Assembly (NCBI RefSeq): GCF_018141425.1
Contig: NZ_CP058561.1
Location: forward strand, 1,612,001-1,676,000
Direction: 5' to 3'
Length of the DNA stretch: 64,000 nt
Source: Vallitalea guaymasensis
GTDB taxonomy: Bacteria; Bacillota; Clostridia; Lachnospirales; Vallitaleaceae
A model generated the notes under the pieces. The model searched no databases and was not told the DNA's origin. It saw only the letters and a program-made list of their open reading frames with translations. Made by a program: the position numbers and the translations under genes. Positions 26,092-34,578 of this stretch are shown in pieces. Positions within the stretch are counted from its first letter, which is position 1; the number at the start of each line of letters is the position of its first letter.

Positions 26092-26796
26092 CTATAAGAA
26101 GCTTTCAATGATTTTATTGATGGTATAATAATGATTATATGGTATATCATGTGCTGCATCCTTGATGATAATAGGATTTTGACTTAAGCTTTTTGCAGAC
26201 TCTAACATTATTTTTTTCTCTTTCTCTCCTACCACTACAAGAGTTCTGTCATCTAATTGATTGGTATTTTGGAATGACATGTTTTCACTGAAAATATTTT
26301 TTAGGGATTTGTAATTCATTACTTTTGATGTATTATAATAATCCTCAAACAAATCATTTTTTATATTAAGTTGTTTAGCATTTAATTTGGCATACCACTT
26401 ATATCTGACAAAGGGTATACTGCATTTTACTAACGGCTTAATAAATGGTAATATCTTTTTCATCGGCTTATTTAAAGCACTAATAATAATAGCTTTATCA
26501 ATTGGTAATTCATTAAAAGCTTTTAAAGCTATTTGAGCTCCTAGGCTATGACCTATTAAGTAAACAGGTTCATTTTTCACTTCATTTTGGATTATGAATC
26601 TTAAATCATCTATAACATCTGACATGCTAACAAAATCTTTGTTACCATTTTCTCCATGACCTTTATAATCAAATGTTATCATTTTATATTGTGGTAGATT
26701 ATTTAATTGAGCTTCCCACATCCATGGACCTACACCACCACCATTTAAAAATATTATTGTCTTTTTTTTAGTTTGATTCGTAACTTCATATTTCAT
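26092..26796 (-). CDS. Alpha/beta hydrolase
   Basis: 234 residues, soluble. Oxyanion region FLNGGGVGPWMWEAQL, strand ITFDYKGHGEN, nucleophile elbow GHSLGAQ (Ser near 93), late acid in VVGEKEKK region and catalytic His in AAHDIPYN. Family members hydrolyse esters or related bonds; the substrate is unknown. It starts 9 bases after the TetR-type regulator gene and is surely controlled by it, which suggests a role in removing or modifying a small molecule sensed by that regulator. Confidence 0.85.
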   Translation of the reverse strand: MKYEVTNQTKKKTIIFLNGGGVGPWMWEAQLNNLPQYKMITFDYKGHGENGNKDFVSMSDVIDDLRFIIQNEVKNEPVYLIGHSLGAQIALKAFNELPIDKAIIISALNKPMKKILPFIKPLVKCSIPFVRYKWYAKLNAKQLNIKNDLFEDYYNTSKVMNYKSLKNIFSENMSFQNTNQLDDRTLVVVGEKEKKIMLESAKSLSQNPIIIKDAAHDIPYNHYYTINKIIESFL

Positions 26797-26805
26797 AATA
26801 TAACC

Positions 26806-27399
26806 TCACTTTACAATTCCGTATTTTAATGCATCTAAAATCAGTTCTAACATTCGTATTATATCTTCTATACAAGTGTCATTATTAATTGATTGATTAA
26901 CACCATCTGATATGAATTTATACATGATTAGAATTTCGGACTTAGGAATTTTGTAACAATCAAAGTCAATATTCTTTAACATTTCATCTTGTAATTGACT
27001 TACGATCTCACCTTTGATATTAACTACTTTATCGTAAACAGGTGCTGTGGTATCAGTCAAAGCGTGGAGTATGAACTTATAAGTTGCTTTATTCTCTTTA
27101 TAGAAATCAATACTTTGAATTGATAGTTCCTTTATTCTAACAAAAAAATCAGTAGTCTCTAAATTTGTATTTTCTAATTGATAATTTATCAATCGTTTCA
27201 ATTCTTTCTCAAGAATATGTAAATACAAATCTTCCTTTGAATCAATATATTTGAACAAGCCTCCTTTAGATATATTTGATGCTTTAATAATCCTATTAAG
27301 AGATGCCTCATGATAATAATAATTAGAGAACTCGTATATTGAATTTAATATGATAGCATCTCTTTTATCTTCACTGATTTTAAAAAATAGTTCTTTCAT
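26806..27399 (-). CDS. TetR-family regulator
   Basis: About 197 residues from ATG 27399, which has GAGGAGG 6 bases upstream; the frame extends 7 codons but without a better site. N-terminal HTH: RDAIILNSIYEFSNYYYHEA, then SLNRIIKASNISKGGLFKYI. The C-terminal ligand-binding helices have no recognisable signature. Overlies an 18-base palindrome 12 bases upstream of its start that is probably its own operator. Co-transcribed with the hydrolase. Confidence 0.9.
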   Translation of the reverse strand: MKELFFKISEDKRDAIILNSIYEFSNYYYHEASLNRIIKASNISKGGLFKYIDSKEDLYLHILEKELKRLINYQLENTNLETTDFFVRIKELSIQSIDFYKENKATYKFILHALTDTTAPVYDKVVNIKGEIVSQLQDEMLKNIDFDCYKIPKSEILIMYKFISDGVNQSINNDTCIEDIIRMLELILDALKYGIVK

Positions 27400-27411
27400 A
27401 TTTACCTCCTC

Positions 27412-27429
27412 AGAGACCATGCGGTCTCT
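27412..27429 (-). promoter_or_regulatory. TetR operator palindrome
   Basis: AGAGACC - 4 bases - GGTCTCT, perfect arms (27412-27418, 27423-27429), between a likely promoter (TTGTTT, 17 bases, TATTAT on the minus strand) and the ribosome binding site. Typical size and position for TetR autorepression. Confidence 0.85.
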
Positions 27430-27453
27430 AACAAAATAATATCATACCGACAT

Positions 27454-27494
27454 AAAAAAAACAAGCCTTATCCATTATGGACAATACTTGTTTT
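27454..27494 (-). terminator. Terminator after aldehyde dehydrogenase
   Basis: AAAACAAG / CTTGTTTT arms (27458-27465, 27487-27494), a second inner stem TCCAT/ATGGA, and a run of Ts to 27454 in the minus direction. It lies 17 bases after the ALDH stop and ends just before the TetR promoter. Confidence 0.85.
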
Positions 27495-27510
27495 AGTTTA
27501 TATTAATTCA

Positions 27511-28875
27511 TTACTTCAATAATTTTCTTATAGTCTTCAGATCTTTTTCATTGTAAGGAGGATACCTGGCTGGTATGTCTATCCACATTGCTTTTGTGAG
27601 GACACTCTTATGGTGACTAAATGTTCTGAAACTATCTATTCCATGATAGCCACCCATTCCACTGTTTCCTACTCCTCCGAACGGCATATTTATATTAGCA
27701 AGATGTACCAATGTATCATTAACACATCCTCCACCATATGAAACTTTTTTGAGTACTTCATTTATATTAGATTTATTGGTTGAGAAATAGTATAGTGCTA
27801 ATGGTTTTGGTTTATCATTCAATAATGCTATTACATCTTTTATTTTATCAAATTCAAGTACTGGGATTAATGGTCCAAAGATTTCTTCTTTCATTACATC
27901 ATCATCCCATATTACATTATCCATTATTGTAGGTGATACATAATTATCTTTTTCAACTGTTTCACCACCAAAAACAACTTTATCCTTATTTATCAGACCT
28001 GATACTCTATTATAATGTTTTTCATTAACTATTCTAGGGAAATCAGGTGATTCATAGATGTTTTCACCATAGTAACTAGTTATAACTTTTTTTAATTCTT
28101 CAACGAGTTGATTTTTAACACTTTTGTGGGCTAATATATAATCTGGTGCAACACAGGTTTGACCTGCATTCACCAATTTACCCCAAATAATTCTTTTTGC
28201 GGCTATCTTGATATTGGCTGTTTCATCTACTATACAAGGACTCTTTCCACCTAATTCCAATGTTACTGGTGTCAAGTTCTTAGCTCCAGCTTCCATAACT
28301 ATTTTTCCTACAGTAGGACTTCCAGTAAAGAATATGTAATCGAATTTCTCCGCTAACAATGCAGTATTTACATCACGTCCTCCTTCAACAACAGTTATGT
28401 ACTTTGGATCAAAGTATTCTTCAATCATTTCCTTTATTACTGAAGATGTATGAGGTACATACCTAGATGTTTTTACTACTACACAGTTACCTGCTGCCAT
28501 AGCTCCTATAACTGGAGATATAGTCAATAGAAATGGATAATTCCATGGAGACATTACTAATACTACTCCATATGGTTCTGAATATATTCTGCTAGTTGAT
28601 TTAAAATGCGCTAATGGTGTTGGTCTTTTCTTAGGTTTTGCCCATCTACTCAGATGTTTTATGGTATATCTTATTTCTTCCAGGGCCATACCTATTTCTG
28701 TCTCATAAGTCTCAAATTTTGATTTTCTGAAGTCTTTATTCAAGCCGTCAAAGAGTCTGGTTTCATATTTTTGTATAGCTTCTCTCAATAGTTTCAATTG
28801 TTTCTTACGGAAAGCTAAATCTTTTGTTTCATGAGTTAAAAAATAATTTCTTTGCTTTTCAACTAACTCTCTCAA
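27511..28875 (-). CDS. NAD(P)-dependent aldehyde dehydrogenase (class 3 type)
   Basis: About 454 residues, the short ALDH form. Head VEKQRNYFLTHETKDLAFRK, MSPWNYPFLLTISPVIGAMA, catalytic Glu in LELGGKSPCIVDE and catalytic Cys in NAGQTCVAPDYIL, end FSHHKSVLTKAMW. Oxidises aldehydes to acids. A TTG at 28875 with GGGGTGG 6 bases upstream fits the family start better than the ATG at 28890, which has no binding site. It is a single-gene unit; a link with the acetaldehyde made by DeoC is possible but there is no shared operon. Confidence 0.9.
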   Translation of the reverse strand: MRELVEKQRNYFLTHETKDLAFRKKQLKLLREAIQKYETRLFDGLNKDFRKSKFETYETEIGMALEEIRYTIKHLSRWAKPKKRPTPLAHFKSTSRIYSEPYGVVLVMSPWNYPFLLTISPVIGAMAAGNCVVVKTSRYVPHTSSVIKEMIEEYFDPKYITVVEGGRDVNTALLAEKFDYIFFTGSPTVGKIVMEAGAKNLTPVTLELGGKSPCIVDETANIKIAAKRIIWGKLVNAGQTCVAPDYILAHKSVKNQLVEELKKVITSYYGENIYESPDFPRIVNEKHYNRVSGLINKDKVVFGGETVEKDNYVSPTIMDNVIWDDDVMKEEIFGPLIPVLEFDKIKDVIALLNDKPKPLALYYFSTNKSNINEVLKKVSYGGGCVNDTLVHLANINMPFGGVGNSGMGGYHGIDSFRTFSHHKSVLTKAMWIDIPARYPPYNEKDLKTIRKLLK

Positions 28876-28966
28876 AAATAACCACCCCATTTTAAAATAA
28901 TTATAAAAAAATTAGGAAAATATATCCACAATAATATAATTATAGCATAGAATACCAGTAAACACA

Positions 28967-29000
28967 AAGCAAGTATTATCGTTATAGAAAATACTTGCTT
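28967..29000. terminator. Terminator hairpin after acyltransferase
   Basis: AAGCAAGTATT / AATACTTGCTT perfect 11-bp arms, loop of 12. In the minus direction followed by TTTGTGTTT; the plus side has As. Twenty bases after the acyltransferase stop. Confidence 0.75.
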
Positions 29001-29020
29001 CAAAAAATTCTTATATTATT

Positions 29021-29734
29021 TTATTTATCTAATCCAGATTGTACTATATTATAGACATTGGTGATTAAATTGTCTTTGTCTTCTTTTGACAGGTCATCCA
29101 TATATATTGGTGGATGAACTATTATTTTTACATTGGATTTTCTTATTCTTTTTTTCTCTTCCAGTAATTTGTATGAACCATTGATAGTAATAGGTACTAT
29201 GGGTACTCCTGATTTTATAGCAAGTTTTAAACTACCTTTTTTGAATTCACCCATAACATTGCTTTTACTTCGTGTTCCTTCTGGAAAGATTACCAATGTG
29301 TGTCCATTTTTTAAATCTTCAATACCTTTTAGAATTACTTTTAGTGATTGTCTTGGATTACTTCTATCCAGAAAAAGACAACCTAATTTTTTCATCCATC
29401 CACTTACTATAGGCATTTTTTCAAGCTCTACTTTTGCTACAAAGCCTTTTAGTCTAGGAATATATCCCATCAATAATGGTATATCAAAATTACCTTGATG
29501 ATTAGATACGAACAGGACATTTCTGTCTGGTATATTTTCTACACCTTTGACTATTACCTTACTGCCTGTAAATCTAACCATGTTTTTAGCCCATTTGGTC
29601 GTTGTTTTTTGTAATACCTCTAATTGTTTTTCTTCATTTCCCATTTTTCCTAGATACCAGTATCTAAAGCGGTTGAACAAACTATATACTTGATATATCC
29701 AAAAAGCTATGAACCAAAAAATTGTACGTATCAT
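29021..29734 (-). CDS. 1-acylglycerol-3-phosphate acyltransferase (PlsC family)
   Basis: 237 residues. N-terminal membrane helix (IFWFIAFWIYQVYSLF), catalytic SNHQGNFD (NHx4D motif, near residue 80), FLDRSNPRQS and the acceptor motif FPEGTRS. It adds the second acyl chain to lysophosphatidic acid at the inner membrane face. AAGGAGG precedes the ATG. Single-gene unit; a clostridial genome often has several such genes, so it may act on another lysolipid. Confidence 0.9.
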   Translation of the reverse strand: MIRTIFWFIAFWIYQVYSLFNRFRYWYLGKMGNEEKQLEVLQKTTTKWAKNMVRFTGSKVIVKGVENIPDRNVLFVSNHQGNFDIPLLMGYIPRLKGFVAKVELEKMPIVSGWMKKLGCLFLDRSNPRQSLKVILKGIEDLKNGHTLVIFPEGTRSKSNVMGEFKKGSLKLAIKSGVPIVPITINGSYKLLEEKKRIRKSNVKIIVHPPIYMDDLSKEDKDNLITNVYNIVQSGLDK

Positions 29735-29807
29735 GTAGTTCCTCCTTTTAGTCAGCAGAATTAATTATATCATACTTTAAAGCGTGAAACTACATGTTTT
29801 GTTATAA

Positions 29808-30017
29808 CAGATAAGTCAGAAAAAGTATTTTGTTCTGACTTGGCTTTTGCAAAATAGTATATGTATATGTTTCGCCAGCTACTTGCTCGTCCTGAGCAAA
29901 AAGCTGGGTTCGGCATCCTGCCTCACTACTTCACATATACATATACTATTTTGCTGCCTAGTGAGCGTTAGTATAATCACAAAACACTTTTTCTTCTAAA
30001 TTAGCAAACTATTGGCT
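29808..30017. repeat. 210-bp folded dispersed repeat, copy 1
   Basis: A strongly folded block also present at 54370-54580. Nested arms: outer 29818-29833 with 29979-29994 (15 of 16), middle 29849-29870 with 29933-29954 (22 of 22), inner CCAGCT-AGCTGG with TTGCTC-GAGCAA (29875-29909), and a small GGCA/TGCC hairpin near 29911-29922. The two copies differ at paired positions in a way that keeps pairing. It carries no reading frame. It could be a non-autonomous mobile element (MITE) or the gene of a structured RNA. It fills the gap between the FtsX-type permease and the acyltransferase. Confidence 0.85.
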
Positions 30018-30026
30018 AATAAAGTC

Positions 30027-31916
30027 TTATTGTTTTATTAATTTCCTATAATGTTTTACAGTTAGTAGGTAGTACATGAAGAATATTAAGGACACTACTC
30101 CTATACTTATGAGGATAGGTATGTTGAGTAGTATTCCTATTAGGTTTTCAAGTACTTTGATAGCAACTATTGTGTGGACTATGGATACTAATAATGGGAG
30201 GATGAATGCCATTCCTACTTGGGTACGTATTATTTTTGTGATTGTTGATTCTTCCATTCCTATTTTACTTAAGGTGGTGTATTTATCTTTGTCTTCCATT
30301 GCTTCGGTTATTATTTTGAAGTAGATGATACTACCTGTAGCCATGATGAATACTAATGCCAGGAAGGCTCCAAGGATGTATACAATTTTTATTACATTAT
30401 TTTTGGTTTGTGAATCATGTTTACCATTTTTAAAGAAAGTGTATCCTTCTTCTGAGAGTGCAGATACCTTATCTTCCAGTTCATTAGTTAGTATGGTTTC
30501 ATCTTTTAGTTTATAGCCACTGAAATAATATTTTTCGCCTATACTTTCAAAAGCTTTATAGGTATTGTCATTAACAATAATAGCATCAACAGGTATTCCT
30601 GTTCCATATAGTGGTGCTCTAAACATTTTTTTTATATCTATTTTCTGGCCGTTTATCTCTACTTCATTCACTTTGAACAAGCTAAATAAGGTATGGGAAT
30701 TCTCATTGAACATACCTTCAAAGTCATTTAGAGGTTTATCTGCGAATATCCCTTTATCAAATTTATATCCAACATTATCAATAACTTTTTTATAATCCTC
30801 GTATCGTACAATTGTAGCACCACGATAATTATAATCTTTTGTTTTTGCATTATCCACTTTTAATATTTCAAAATGGTTATCAAATGCCCTATCAACTTGT
30901 TCATCTTGTAGTACCCTATTTATTTCATCTTTTCTTTGCTCAGTATCAGCTAATACAGTAAATGAAAACGGATAATCAATATCTTTTATACTATTATTGG
31001 TATAGTTAAGTGATGTTACTGTTCCAAATGCTGTAATGGTACTAGTAAGAAGTATTGCTATAGTTGCGTATACCTTATAGTTTCTTCTTATACGATAGCA
31101 TAGATTGGATATAGTCATTATGTTGGTTTTACGGTATAGTATATTTTTATTCTTTATCAATCTTTTTAGAATAATAGTTGTGGTACTTCTGAATAGCATA
31201 TAAGTTCCTATTATAACAAGTATAGTAGTTATGAGGGTAAAAAGTAAAAAATTCAGTCCCATGGCTAATCTAGTACAGTAATATCCAGCTCCAATTACTA
31301 CTAGTGATAATATTCCTGTTATTATACTTGCTTTTGGAATTGCTTCTTCTTTTTTCATTGCGTTTATAAGGGATAAAAGACTGCTTCTGATGATATTAAT
31401 GTATCCTTTTATTGAGAAGAACAAACTTATAACCCCAAAAATGATTGCTGTTTCTAGGATTGCTTTACCTGATATAAAAAACTTGATGTCTACTCCCATA
31501 TTGCAATATCTTGCTAAGATCATCATGAACAGTTTACCAAAAGCAGCACCTATAAGACATCCCGTAATAATAGCCAAAGTACTCATTATCAGGTTTTCCA
31601 TGGCATAGATTAAAGCTACCTTATAGTTGCTTACTCCCATTAGAGTATATAATCCAATCTCCTTTTTCCTCTGTTGTAGAAAAAAAGAACTTGAGAACCA
31701 TGAAAAATATAAGAGAAATACTATAAGCATAATAGCTGTTACATGACCTAGAGTTGATACCATCTCTTGTTCAGATACAGTCAGCACTTCTGGATTATAT
31801 CTCATGGCACTGAATTGATAATATGCCATTACAGAGAAAACCAGCGCAAGAAAATGAAGCTTATATAGACCAAGATTACTTTTCATATTTTTATAAGCAA
31901 TACTAATCGCATTCAT
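30027..31916 (-). CDS. FtsX-like ABC permease (BceB-type)
   Basis: 629 residues. Ten predicted membrane helices in the BceB order: one at the start, a group at 55-160, pair at 195-245, one near 283, a large outside domain (about 310-505), and three at the end. Early motif FFLQQRKKEIGLYTLMGVS is typical. BceAB systems remove peptide antibiotics from lipid II or sense them. The gene overlaps the ATPase gene by 14 bases. No BceRS two-component system is adjacent, so control and substrate are open. Confidence 0.9.
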   Translation of the reverse strand: MNAISIAYKNMKSNLGLYKLHFLALVFSVMAYYQFSAMRYNPEVLTVSEQEMVSTLGHVTAIMLIVFLLYFSWFSSSFFLQQRKKEIGLYTLMGVSNYKVALIYAMENLIMSTLAIITGCLIGAAFGKLFMMILARYCNMGVDIKFFISGKAILETAIIFGVISLFFSIKGYINIIRSSLLSLINAMKKEEAIPKASIITGILSLVVIGAGYYCTRLAMGLNFLLFTLITTILVIIGTYMLFRSTTTIILKRLIKNKNILYRKTNIMTISNLCYRIRRNYKVYATIAILLTSTITAFGTVTSLNYTNNSIKDIDYPFSFTVLADTEQRKDEINRVLQDEQVDRAFDNHFEILKVDNAKTKDYNYRGATIVRYEDYKKVIDNVGYKFDKGIFADKPLNDFEGMFNENSHTLFSLFKVNEVEINGQKIDIKKMFRAPLYGTGIPVDAIIVNDNTYKAFESIGEKYYFSGYKLKDETILTNELEDKVSALSEEGYTFFKNGKHDSQTKNNVIKIVYILGAFLALVFIMATGSIIYFKIITEAMEDKDKYTTLSKIGMEESTITKIIRTQVGMAFILPLLVSIVHTIVAIKVLENLIGILLNIPILISIGVVSLIFFMYYLLTVKHYRKLIKQ

Positions 31917-32667
31917 GGTTAATACCTCCCATGCTAGCTAACTGATCCAAAATTCTTTTATATAAATTTTTCCTGTTTCCATCTTTTTTTAACTGAGTCA
32001 ATATTTTACCGTCTTGTATAAAAATTATTCTATCACAATAACTAGCTGTAAAGGCATCGTGAGTAACCATTACTATAGTTGAACCAAATTTTTCATTGGT
32101 CTTTCTAAGATTTTCCAATAGTTCTGAAGCAGATTTTGAGTCTAGTGCGCCTGTTGGTTCGTCAGCTAGAATTACAGCAGGTTTTGTAATCAAAGCTCTT
32201 GTTGCTGCTACTCTTTGTTTCTGTCCACCTGATAGTTGATATGGATATTTATATAAATGCTCTGACAGCCCGAAAAATGAAGCTAACTCGTTAATTTTCT
32301 TTTTGACAGTCACTGTTTTGACTCCTGCCAATACTAGTGGTAGAGCAATATTGTCCATTATACTTAAGTTATTAAGCAGATTGAAATCCTGGAACAAGAA
32401 TCCAATATTCTTTCTACGAAATTCTGCTAACTTCTTTCCCTTCATTGTAGCCAAGTCCATGCCTTTAAAATTGATTTGTCCTTCTGTTGGTGAATCAATA
32501 GTTGACATAAGATTTAATAAAGTTGTTTTACCACTTCCTGAAGGACCCATTATTCCAAAGAACTCACCTTCTTCAATTGTTATATCCACACCATTTACAG
32601 CATAAGTTTCTATGCCTTTGGCTTTGTATATTTTTTTTATTCCTTTTGTTTCAATTACATTTGCCAT
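31903..32667 (-). CDS. ABC transporter ATPase (BceA-type)
   Basis: 254 residues. Walker A GPSGSGKTT, Q-loop FLFQDFNLL, signature LSGGQKQR, Walker B VILADEPTGALD, H-loop VTHD. The MacB/LolD/BceA subgroup that pairs with FtsX-like permeases. ATG 32667 follows AGGAGG by 7 bases. Forms a two-gene operon with the permease; an IS200 element lies just upstream. Confidence 0.95.
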   Translation of the reverse strand: MANVIETKGIKKIYKAKGIETYAVNGVDITIEEGEFFGIMGPSGSGKTTLLNLMSTIDSPTEGQINFKGMDLATMKGKKLAEFRRKNIGFLFQDFNLLNNLSIMDNIALPLVLAGVKTVTVKKKINELASFFGLSEHLYKYPYQLSGGQKQRVAATRALITKPAVILADEPTGALDSKSASELLENLRKTNEKFGSTIVMVTHDAFTASYCDRIIFIQDGKILTQLKKDGNRKNLYKRILDQLASMGGINHECD

Positions 32668-32804
32668 CACAATTCCTCCTAATACATATCTGACTCTGTC
32701 TTTAACTGTATTTTACCCCTTGGAGGAACTAACAACCATTCCATTGACTTACATTATACTTACTAACCTTACATTTTTGTAATTTTAAAATATTATAAAT
32801 AATC

Positions 32805-33525
32805 ACCACCACCCGTAAAACGGGTGGTTTGCACTTACCCTATAAGGGTATATTACTAGCTGAGTCTCAAGACTCATTGAATAGTCTGCCAACTGCATCT
32901 ATTCTCAAGTTACACCTAAAGGTGTTTTCATTAGCCTTTTATTATCGGCTTACCCGTAAACGGGTCAATATATTCCTTCAGACTTAATTGATCTGAGGCT
33001 ATATCTTCTTGTAATTGATTTCTTATATACTGTTCTATTGCCTTCTTGTTCCTTCCTACTGTATCTACAAAATATCCTTTACACCAAAATTTTCTATTCC
33101 CATATTTATATTTTAAATTAGCATGTCTGTCAAATATCATCAGCGAACTTTTTCCTTTTAGATATCCTACAAACTGTGATACACTTAATTTAGGTGGTAC
33201 ACTTACTAACATATGTATGTGATCTTTACATGCATTTGCTTCTATTATTTCTACGCCTTTATACTCACATAATTTACGAATTATCTGCCCAATATCTTTT
33301 TTTATCTTTCCATAAATTATTTGACGTCTGTATTTTGGTGCAAATACTATATGATATTTGCAATTCCATTTGGTATGTGCTAAACTTTTGTTGTCCATTT
33401 GGACTTCCTCCTTTGTCTATTATAGATGCGGTCGGCAAACCTGCTTCTATCTTAGCATTGGAGGTTATTTTTTTCTACTCATAGCTATAAGCTTTTTAGA
33501 ACCACAGGCATAGCCTGTGGTATTC
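32805..33525 (-). mobile_element. IS200-type insertion sequence (IS200/IS605 family)
   Basis: About 720 bases with one transposase gene and subterminal hairpins instead of inverted repeats: ACCACCCGT/ACGGGTGGT at 32808-32828 on the right end and ACCACAGGC/GCCTGTGGT at 33501-33521 on the left end (5' of tnpA). Further hairpins lie between tnpA stop and right end (TACCCT/AGGGTA, GAGTCT/AGACTC, CACC/GGTG). Exact ends are not fixed by target duplications, because the family makes none. No tnpB is present. Confidence 0.9.
32931..33398 (-). CDS. tnpA: IS200/IS605 transposase TnpA (Y1 HUH)
   Basis: 155 residues, full length. HUH motif DHIHML near residue 60, catalytic tyrosine in KAIEQYIRNQ near 128, and the usual KWNCKYHIVFAPKYRR start. 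It cuts and joins single-stranded DNA at the hairpin ends during peel-and-paste transposition. AAAGGAGG lies before the ATG. No disruption is seen, so it is probably active. Confidence 0.97.
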   Translation of the reverse strand: MDNKSLAHTKWNCKYHIVFAPKYRRQIIYGKIKKDIGQIIRKLCEYKGVEIIEANACKDHIHMLVSVPPKLSVSQFVGYLKGKSSLMIFDRHANLKYKYGNRKFWCKGYFVDTVGRNKKAIEQYIRNQLQEDIASDQLSLKEYIDPFTGKPIIKG

Positions 33526-33533
33526 ATTAATAC

Positions 33534-33564
33534 AAAAAAGCCCTGCCTTAGTAGTAAAGCAGGG
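33534..33564 (-). terminator. Terminator after MEMO-like gene
   Basis: CCCTGC / GCAGGG arms (33541-33546, 33559-33564) and six Ts (33534-33539) in the minus direction, 14 bases after the stop. It is directly outside the left end of the IS200 element. Confidence 0.85.
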
Positions 33565-33577
33565 TATCTGAATCAAC

Positions 33578-34519
33578 TTACTTAATATAACTAACTGAAA
33601 AATAACTGGTAGTTTCTTGAATTTTTTTATCTCCTATTATATTAGCTGAATTATCATGTCCATTAATCTTACAAGTATAGTCTATTCCAAGTTCATTTAG
33701 AATTTCAATTAGTAATGCATAGGAAGAAGGTGAATCTATGTGATCATTACTCAAACCAATCATTCTATCTACATCTGATTCTTCAATGATTTTTCTGGTT
33801 ATTTCATCTTTTTCATTAGCTTCTTCCAATGTAAGATAATGTGAAAAATCTATTGAAGCTATGATAATAAATTCTTTATCTTTTATTTCTGTTGTTATTG
33901 CTTTAGCTACATCTAATATGCCCTCATCGTTTCTAGTTTCGCCTATTGTGATAGGAACGACCTTGGCTTTATTGAAATACTGTTTTATGTAATTCATATG
34001 CAACCCTACAGAATGCTCATTTTTAAAAACTTCTTCTATGGCATAATTAATGTCAGGATAATTTGCTAAGTTATTTATTATATCAGAATCGCTTTTTACA
34101 ACTCCTGCTCTAGTGTTGAAATCATAATTACCTATCTGGAATCTTGGTCCTTCACCAGGATGATTGGGTCCTATCAATATAATGACTTCTGGTTGTTTTT
34201 TGTTAGCTATAGTCATATATAATGAAGCCACATATTTACTGGCTACATCATGATGTGGTATTATCCCAGCTATAATATTGTCCTCTTCACTTATTAGTGT
34301 ACTTTCATTTATGGATTTGATAAATGATCTTTCATCTATAAATTTGCAACTGTCCAGTAAAGGTGGTCTAACCTCATTCACTTCTTCCCTTGGTATAATT
34401 ATTTCAGTTTCAGTACTTACAGCATCGTCAACAACAATATTATCTGATTTTTCTTTATTACAAGATGATAGAGTCATTATCATGATAAATACTATAATAC
34501 TAATTATTAATCGTTTCAT
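33578..34519 (-). CDS. MEMO-family protein (AmmeMemoRadiSam system protein B) as lipoprotein
   Basis: 313 residues from ATG 34519 (AAGGAATGAG upstream). Signal peptide with lipobox LSSC (about Cys19), then a MEMO fold: GIIPHHDVASKYVASLY, ILIGPNHPGEGPRFQIG, HSVGLHMNYIKQYF, VPITIGE, IASIDFSHYLTLEEA and GHDNSANI. The His and Asp clusters expected in the MEMO pocket are present. Typical bacterial members are cytosolic and linked to AMMECR1 and radical SAM genes; here the protein is exported and neither partner is adjacent. Downstream of an alpha-2-macroglobulin-like gene, 59 bases apart, probably one operon. Confidence 0.85.
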   Translation of the reverse strand: MKRLIISIIVFIMIMTLSSCNKEKSDNIVVDDAVSTETEIIIPREEVNEVRPPLLDSCKFIDERSFIKSINESTLISEEDNIIAGIIPHHDVASKYVASLYMTIANKKQPEVIILIGPNHPGEGPRFQIGNYDFNTRAGVVKSDSDIINNLANYPDINYAIEEVFKNEHSVGLHMNYIKQYFNKAKVVPITIGETRNDEGILDVAKAITTEIKDKEFIIIASIDFSHYLTLEEANEKDEITRKIIEESDVDRMIGLSNDHIDSPSSYALLIEILNELGIDYTCKINGHDNSANIIGDKKIQETTSYFSVSYIK

Positions 34520-34578
34520 TATCTCATTCCTTGTTATAACTATGGAGCTGTTATTGTGACAGCCCCATATATTATTTG

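Noticed and set aside
19329-28875. Aldehyde dehydrogenase as part of the deoxyribose operon
   Set aside because: It would suit acetaldehyde made by DeoC, but it lies beyond the LacI promoter, with a separate TetR unit and terminators between. Left as possibility only.
30027-32667. Complete Bce-type antibiotic resistance module
   Set aside because: The ATPase and permease are present but no BceR/BceS two-component genes lie nearby, so the claim is limited to a BceAB-like transporter.
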